From NCBI GenBank assembly GCA_016281055.1, contig JAEEHW010000134.1, positions 51,658 through 115,657 of the forward strand: DNA of 64,000 bases. Direction: 5' to 3'. Source of the stretch: Prevotella sp. GTDB lineage: Bacteria > Bacteroidota > Bacteroidia > Bacteroidales > Bacteroidaceae. The notes beneath the pieces were generated by a model that did not search any database, was not told the DNA's origin, and worked only from the letters and a program-made list of their open reading frames with translations. The translations under genes were made by a program, and so were the position numbers. Shown here piece after piece: positions 58,304 to 64,000 of this stretch; the stretch's first letter is position 1; each line of letters begins with the position of its first letter.

Positions 58304-59238
58304 TTTGCCAACTGCAATATCTTTTCTACAGTTTCTTCAAGTTCTTCATCATTTTCTGGCCGTTCCACCCAGTTTATCTTTATCCCTCTGCGTTCCATTC
58401 CTCTAAACCATGTCATCTGTCGTTTTGCGAATTGGTGTATGGATATTTCCAATTTTTTCACCATATCGTCATATTCCATCTGACCTGTTGCATACAGTGT
58501 GAGGTATTTGTATTCCAAACCATAATATATCAGGTCTTCAGGTTTAATGCCTTCCGCTAATAAGCTACGAACTTCATCAACCATTCCGGCTTTGAGTCGT
58601 TGGTGCAGTCTGGCGGTGATTTTTTTACGTCGCAATTCCCTGTCAATGTTTACACCTACTACTAGGGTATTTTTTGATAGGGGCTCATGGTTTAATTCTT
58701 GTGTAAATTGCTTGCAATCTTTCATGTAAGTCTCTATCTCTATTGCTCTTATTGCTCTTTGTGCTGTGTCAACATCAGTAGTGTTGTGCATGTTGGAGCC
58801 ATTCTGCTCTTTCAGTGTTTTGAGCATTTCTGTGAGTTCTGCAAGCGATTTATCCTTCAGCTTGTTTCTCAATTCTGTATTCTGTGGTACGTCTGCTAAT
58901 TGATAGCCCTTCAGGACGGCTTCAATATACAGTCCTGTTCCTCCGCACAATATGGGTGTTCTGCCACGTTTTACTATGTCGTTATAAGCCACATGGAAAT
59001 CATTCATGTATTGAAATAAGTTGTATTTCGTGCCAGGCTCCACGATATCTATGAGATGGTATGGTATTGTTTTACCGTCGCTTTGTGTATAATCATCCAA
59101 ATCCTTGCCGGTGCCGATATCCATACGCTTATATACTTGACGTGAGTCGGCGGAGATTATTTCTCCGCCAACTCGCGCAGCAAGTTTCGTAGCGATTGCA
59201 GTCTTACCACTTGCAGTGGGGCCAAGAATACATATCAT
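58300..59238 (-). CDS. miaA: tRNA dimethylallyltransferase
   Basis: ILGPTASGKTAIATKLAA; ISADSRQVYKRMDIGTGK; FAKRQMTWFR. Confidence 0.95.
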   Translation of the reverse strand: MICILGPTASGKTAIATKLAARVGGEIISADSRQVYKRMDIGTGKDLDDYTQSDGKTIPYHLIDIVEPGTKYNLFQYMNDFHVAYNDIVKRGRTPILCGGTGLYIEAVLKGYQLADVPQNTELRNKLKDKSLAELTEMLKTLKEQNGSNMHNTTDVDTAQRAIRAIEIETYMKDCKQFTQELNHEPLSKNTLVVGVNIDRELRRKKITARLHQRLKAGMVDEVRSLLAEGIKPEDLIYYGLEYKYLTLYATGQMEYDDMVKKLEISIHQFAKRQMTWFRGMERRGIKINWVERPENDEELEETVEKILQLAK

Positions 59239-59269
59239 GATTTTACTTGAATACAGATTGCTTGACTTT

Positions 59270-62200
59270 TTAATATTCCTGCCAACTCTTTATCTGCAGG
59301 TCGTCGAGCGACAGTTTGCAGAAGGCTTCGATGAATGCAGATGCCAGACGTGCGTTGGTTATCAATGGTATGTTGTGGTCAATGGCTCCACGACGTATCT
59401 TGTAACCGTTGGTCTGCTCACGCTTTGTGTGGTCTTTAGGAATATTCACGATAAGGTCAAACTTATGGTCGTGAATCATGTCCATCACGTTAGGTATCTC
59501 CTTGTGTGCTTCGTCAGGCCATCCTACAGCTATAGCCTTCACGCCGTTATCACCGAGGAACTTGGCCGTACCCTCCGTTGCATAAATGGTATAGCCAGCC
59601 TTCTGCAGAGCCTGTGCACCGTCAAGCAGAGATGCTTTCTCCTTGGTGCCTCCCGAAGACAACATTATGCCTTTTTCCTTTGAAGGTATCTTGTAACCTG
59701 TAGCAATGAGCGAATTGAGCAGCGCCTCTTCAAAGGTATCGCCCATACATCCCACCTCACCGGTGGAACTCATGTCTACACCAAGTACCGGGTCTGCGTT
59801 CTGCAGACGGTTGAATGAGAACTGGCTTGCCTTCACACCCATGCGGTCAATGTCGAACACGCTCTTGTCTGGTTTCTGATAAGGTGCATCGAGCATTATC
59901 TTCGTTGCAGTTTCAATAAGGTTGCGCTTCAGCACCTTGCTGACGAATGGGAATGAGCGCGACGCTCTGAGGTTACACTCAATAACCTTCACGCTACCAC
60001 CCTTGGCGAGATACTGTATGTTGAATGGACCGCTGATGTTCAGTTCCTTGGCAATGGCCTTGCTTATCTTCTTTATCTGGCGCATGGTGGCGAATGTTAT
60101 CTGCTGTGCAGGGAACACCATTGTGGCGTCACCAGAGTGCACACCGGCATATTCCACATGCTCAGAGATACCATATTCCACTACGTCGCCGTTCTGTGCT
60201 ACACCGTCAAACTCTATCTCGTTTGTTTCCTGCATGAACTGTGAAATCACGACAGGGAACTCCTTGCTCACCTCGCTTGCCGCAGCAAGGAAGCGCTCCA
60301 ATTCTTCATCGTTGTGACATACGTTCATGGCAGCACCCGACAGCACGTATGACGGACGTACCAGCACAGGATAGCCAACTTCGTCAATGAACGTCTTCAC
60401 GTCCTCCATGCTTGTCAGTGCACTCCACTTCGGCTGGTCTATGCCCAACTGGTCAAGCATGGCACTGAACTTGCCGCGGTTCTCTGCACGGTCGATGCTC
60501 ACAGGACTTGTTCCGAGAATTGGCACGCTCTGACGATACAGCTTCATGGCGAGGTTGTTCGGTATCTGACCGCCAACGCTGACTATCACACCGCGAGGAC
60601 TCTCAAGGTCTATGACGTCAAGGACACGTTCAAACGACAACTCATCGAAGTACAGACGGTCACACATGTCATAGTCCGTTGACACTGTCTCTGGGTTGTA
60701 GTTAATCATAATAGACTTGTAACCCAGTTTTCTTGCCGTATTAATGGCGTTCACCGAACACCAGTCGAACTCCACACTCGAACCGATGCGGTAAGCACCC
60801 GAACCAAGCACTATGACTGACTTCTCGTTGTTATAGTAGTTGATGTCATAACCCTCTACAGAGTATGTCATATAGAGATAGTTTGTCAGTTCCGGATGTT
60901 CACTTGCCACCGTCTCAATACGTTTCACTGCAGGCAGGATTCCGAGTTTCTTACGGTACTGACGTACTGCAAGGTTCTCTTTCTCCATGTTGGTGCCTTT
61001 CTGTTTCAGTACGAAACGTGCTATCTGGAAATCTGAGAAACCGAGAATCTTGGCCTGGCGCATCGTTTCTGGGGTAATCTCTTCAAGCGTGTTGAGAGCC
61101 TCCAGTTTATGCTTGTAATCAACGATGTTCTTCATGCGCTCTATGAACCAAGGGTCTATCTTTGTAAGTTCATATATGCGGTCAACAGTGTAGCCTTCCT
61201 CCAATGCCTGCGCAATGGCAAAGATACGCATGTCGGTAGGATTGCTCAGTTCCTCGTCGAGGTTGTCAAACTTAATGTGGTCATTGCCCACGAAACCGTG
61301 CATGCCTTGGCCAATCATGCGCAGACCTTTCTGCAGCAGTTCCTCAAATGTACGGCCGATAGACATTATTTCGCCCACTGACTTCATCGAAGAACCTATC
61401 TTGCGACTTACGCCTACGAACTTTGTCAAGTCCCAGCGAGGTATCTTACATATCAAGTAGTCAAGTGACGGAGCAACGTATGCCGAGTTCGGTGTGCCCA
61501 TCTCGCCAATCTGGTCGAGCGTATAGCCCAATGCTATCTTCGCAGCAACAAATGCCAATGGATAGCCAGTGGCTTTTGATGCCAAAGCAGATGAGCGGCT
61601 CAGACGGGCGTTTATCTCGATTATACGGTAGTCGTTTGTCTCTGCGTTGAACGCATACTGTATGTTACACTCACCCACAATGTTCAGGTGACGCACACAC
61701 TTAATTGCAAGTTCCTGCAGCATCTTCACCTGCTCATCAGTCAGAGAGCATGTAGGTGCAACCACGATAGACTCACCTGTATGTATGCCCAACGGATCGA
61801 AATTCTCCATTGATGCCACGGTGAAACAGTGGTCATTGGCATCACGGATTACCTCAAACTCTATCTCTTTCCAACCTTTAAGACATTCCTCCACCAACAC
61901 CTGTGGCGCAAAGGTAAAGGCACTTTCTGCTATCTCCTTGAATGTCTCCTCGTCAGGACATACGCCAGAGCCGAGTCCGCCGAGAGCGTATGCAGAACGA
62001 ATCATTATAGGATAGCCTATGCGGCGGGCGGCGGCAACGGCACTCTCCATTGTTTCGCAAGCCTCGCTCACTGGCACTTTCAAATCAACTTTGTTGAGTT
62101 CTTTTACGAACAGATCACGGTCTTCGGTATTCATGATGGCCTCCACGCTGGTACCCAGCACCTGCACGCCATACTCCTTCAACACACCTGTCTGATAAAG

Positions 62201-62497
62201 TTCCGTACCACAGTTCAGAGCTGTCTGTCCACCGAATGCCAGCAGTATTCCGTCTGGGCGTTCTTTCTTTATCACCTCTGTCACAAAATGTGCGTTCACT
62301 GGCAGGAAATACACCTTGTCGGCTATACCTTCACTTGTCTGTATCGTTGCAACGTTTGGGTTGATAAGCACACTGCTGATACCTTCTTCACGCAGGGCTT
62401 TCAGAGCCTGCGAACCAGAATAGTCAAACTCTCCGGCCTGTCCGATCTTCAGGGCACCAGAACCTAATACAAGTACTTTCTTCAGTTGATTCTTCAT
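59270..62497 (-). CDS. carB: carbamoyl-phosphate synthase large subunit
   Basis: Full-length duplicated ATP-grasp architecture; VLVLGSGALKIGQAGEFDYSGSQALKAL. Confidence 0.97.
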   Translation of the reverse strand: MKNQLKKVLVLGSGALKIGQAGEFDYSGSQALKALREEGISSVLINPNVATIQTSEGIADKVYFLPVNAHFVTEVIKKERPDGILLAFGGQTALNCGTELYQTGVLKEYGVQVLGTSVEAIMNTEDRDLFVKELNKVDLKVPVSEACETMESAVAAARRIGYPIMIRSAYALGGLGSGVCPDEETFKEIAESAFTFAPQVLVEECLKGWKEIEFEVIRDANDHCFTVASMENFDPLGIHTGESIVVAPTCSLTDEQVKMLQELAIKCVRHLNIVGECNIQYAFNAETNDYRIIEINARLSRSSALASKATGYPLAFVAAKIALGYTLDQIGEMGTPNSAYVAPSLDYLICKIPRWDLTKFVGVSRKIGSSMKSVGEIMSIGRTFEELLQKGLRMIGQGMHGFVGNDHIKFDNLDEELSNPTDMRIFAIAQALEEGYTVDRIYELTKIDPWFIERMKNIVDYKHKLEALNTLEEITPETMRQAKILGFSDFQIARFVLKQKGTNMEKENLAVRQYRKKLGILPAVKRIETVASEHPELTNYLYMTYSVEGYDINYYNNEKSVIVLGSGAYRIGSSVEFDWCSVNAINTARKLGYKSIMINYNPETVSTDYDMCDRLYFDELSFERVLDVIDLESPRGVIVSVGGQIPNNLAMKLYRQSVPILGTSPVSIDRAENRGKFSAMLDQLGIDQPKWSALTSMEDVKTFIDEVGYPVLVRPSYVLSGAAMNVCHNDEELERFLAAASEVSKEFPVVISQFMQETNEIEFDGVAQNGDVVEYGISEHVEYAGVHSGDATMVFPAQQITFATMRQIKKISKAIAKELNISGPFNIQYLAKGGSVKVIECNLRASRSFPFVSKVLKRNLIETATKIMLDAPYQKPDKSVFDIDRMGVKASQFSFNRLQNADPVLGVDMSSTGEVGCMGDTFEEALLNSLIATGYKIPSKEKGIMLSSGGTKEKASLLDGAQALQKAGYTIYATEGTAKFLGDNGVKAIAVGWPDEAHKEIPNVMDMIHDHKFDLIVNIPKDHTKREQTNGYKIRRGAIDHNIPLITNARLASAFIEAFCKLSLDDLQIKSWQEY

Positions 62498-62540
62498 TGT
62501 GTTTCTATATGATTATTTGTTTATGATCAGTTTATCTTTG

Positions 62541-62552
62541 CAAAGTTATAAA
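62541..62552 (-). promoter_or_regulatory. promoter -7 (TAACTTTG) for carB
   Basis: Minus strand TAACTTTGCAAAG just upstream of 62497. Confidence 0.5.
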
Positions 62553-62677
62553 AAAAAACACAATTCACCAATTATTTTCACATCTTTTTGTTAATTATGT
62601 GGTAGCATTTCCTAATTATGTAACTGTCAGTCGTACCATAGATGCTGTATGTGTTGTATTTGGCTATGATCAACAGT

Positions 62678-63112
62678 TTATTGGACAGGTTCTGTTTGCT
62701 CGCCGTTTAGGAACATATTTACTATCTGGTTTGCATCAGCCATGGTTATTTCTCCGTCACCGTTCACGTCGGCTGCTCTTAGGTCGAAATCTTCTGGCTT
62801 GTCTGTTGATAGGAAATAGTTTACCACCATGTTTGCGTCAGCCATTGTGATAGATCTGTCTCTGTTTACGTCACCATGCACTGATGCATACCTAATTGTT
62901 ACCCACTGGTTTACGTATGGTTGATATCTTCGGCGCTCGTAGTAGCAGAAACTGTTTTGCTCAAAGTATGCCTTGCCGCTTTCACCTCTCATCTCCATAT
63001 TGTCATCCATTTCGAGGAAGGCAATGATTTTGGCGCACTGTTCCGTGCCGAATACATGCAGTTCAGTTTTTTCACCGCTTATGCATAGGTGTGTAACGTA
63101 TGACTCTGTCAA
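62678..63112 (-). CDS. short dockerin-type-I protein (possible fragment)
   Basis: Two dockerin repeats GDVNRDRSITMADANMVVNYFL and ADVNGDGEITMADANQIVNMFL; TTG start, in-frame TAA just upstream, no signal peptide. Confidence 0.6.
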   Translation of the reverse strand: MTESYVTHLCISGEKTELHVFGTEQCAKIIAFLEMDDNMEMRGESGKAYFEQNSFCYYERRRYQPYVNQWVTIRYASVHGDVNRDRSITMADANMVVNYFLSTDKPEDFDLRAADVNGDGEITMADANQIVNMFLNGEQTEPVQ

Positions 63113-63234
63113 TATATTGTTTACGTTTTATGTTTGCAAAGTTACGATTATTTTTTCATATCTCAAAAGATAAGTAAAAAATATTTTGTCAGACTTTATT
63201 GGTAAGCAGATGAATACTCTTTTTGTAAAAAAGA

Positions 63235-63270
63235 AAAAGTGACAGAGGAATTGCTTCTTCAGTCACTTTT
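63235..63270 (-). terminator. rho-independent terminator of rhaD
   Basis: Stem AAAAGTGAC/GTCACTTTT with U-rich tail on the minus strand. Confidence 0.75.
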
Positions 63271-63291
63271 GTTATTGGTATTATCTAATCC

Positions 63292-64000
63292 TTAGCATGG
63301 ACGGGTCTTTGGAAGGTTGAATACGTCCTGTACCTCCTTCATTGCCTCTGCTGTCATGCCGTCTGGCTCACTGCCCATGTTGCGTGCACACATGTAGATG
63401 TTGGCAGCCTTGCAGAGTACGTCGGTCTGGTCGAAGGCATCCATGATGTCCTGGCCTACGGCTACGGTGCCGTGCTTCTCCCACAATACTACGTCGTGAG
63501 TCTTGATCTGCTCAAGTGTGTCCTTTGCCAGTTCTACTGATGATGGCAGACCGTAAGGTACAATGCCGATACCCAGAGGAGCGAAAGCAAGTGTCTCAGG
63601 AATCATAGACCACAGCACACGTGTCATCTCGTCGCCCTTGAGGAAACGCTGTATGTGGCTCATTGCAACCAACTCAATAGGGTGAGTGTGCAGTGTTGCC
63701 TTGTAGCATGAACCTGTCTCAAGCAGGTAGTTCTGCAATGCGAGGTGTGTTGGCAACTCTGATGTAGGTGCAACAGGCTCGTCGGCAATGATTTCATAGC
63801 TTGCGCAGTCGTCGCAGATACGAACGATAGAACCGTTCTGCATAGGCCAGCGTGCGAGATCACGCATACGCTTACCGGTACCCTTGCAGTAGAAGTACTT
63901 ACCCTTCAGCTGTGGAAGTACCATGCCAATCTGCTTTACAGGAGCGATTGCAGGCATTGCCTTGCACTCATCGTCCATAAACTCAGTTACATTAACGGTG
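63292..64000 (-). CDS. rhaD: rhamnulose-1-phosphate aldolase, 5' end beyond the window
   Basis: TVNVTEFMDDECKAMPAIAPVKQIG; ATLHTHPIELVAMSHI; VVLWEKHGTVAVG; frame open to window end. Confidence 0.92.
   Translation of the reverse strand, partial: TVNVTEFMDDECKAMPAIAPVKQIGMVLPQLKGKYFYCKGTGKRMRDLARWPMQNGSIVRICDDCASYEIIADEPVAPTSELPTHLALQNYLLETGSCYKATLHTHPIELVAMSHIQRFLKGDEMTRVLWSMIPETLAFAPLGIGIVPYGLPSSVELAKDTLEQIKTHDVVLWEKHGTVAVGQDIMDAFDQTDVLCKAANIYMCARNMGSEPDGMTAEAMKEVQDVFNLPKTRPC

Noticed and set aside
59270-62497. carB without adjacent carA as an anomaly
   Set aside because: Subunit genes are often unlinked and carA may lie elsewhere; not informative from one window.

Overview
The window is a Bacteroidales chromosome segment, most like Prevotella. 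The basis is TAnnTTTG promoters, BspA-type LRR and Sel1 proteins, DUF4876/DUF6850/DUF2023 families and a gldE-ssb pair. I see no phage, IS element, rRNA or CRISPR. From left to right it contains: a leucine operon (leuA 3' end, leuC, leuD, an OmpA-like ORF, and a second IPMS/citramalate-synthase-like gene); secreted Sel1 and SGNH proteins; an envelope/housekeeping block (metallophosphoesterase, secG, lptE, sigma-54 activator, a degenerate PdxA homologue, rlmN, galE); an HHH/beta-barrel protein; a metal/iron-uptake-like operon (TonB receptor, HMA protein with a Cys/His-rich tail, DUF4876 lipoprotein, second TonB receptor, DUF6850) followed by flavodoxin-DUF2023; a minus-strand overlapping trio (propeller-DUF362, GH2, TonB receptor) divergent from an AraC gene; a carboxylesterase/BspA/GH43/esterase stretch; gldE-ssb; four tRNAs; and fmt, ClC, TsaC-like, ROK, gmd, fcl, YegS-like kinase, miaA, carB, a dockerin ORF and rhaD (truncated). 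The most notable non-coding signals are: (1) a 104-bp promoter cassette (5 mismatches, no gaps) upstream of both the metal-uptake operon and flavodoxin, with a reduced third copy driving a possible small RNA; (2) two intergenic arrays of exactly 4 x 22 bp around GTAATATGATAGCTTTTAC, 22 kb apart; (3) palindromic purine/pyrimidine elements with a shared core in several spacers of the uptake operon, and similar sequence captured in frame inside a TonB receptor; (4) a compact promoter/structured-RNA/U-tract unit upstream of the first TonB receptor. All calls come from reading the sequence and supplied ORFs; no database search was run.
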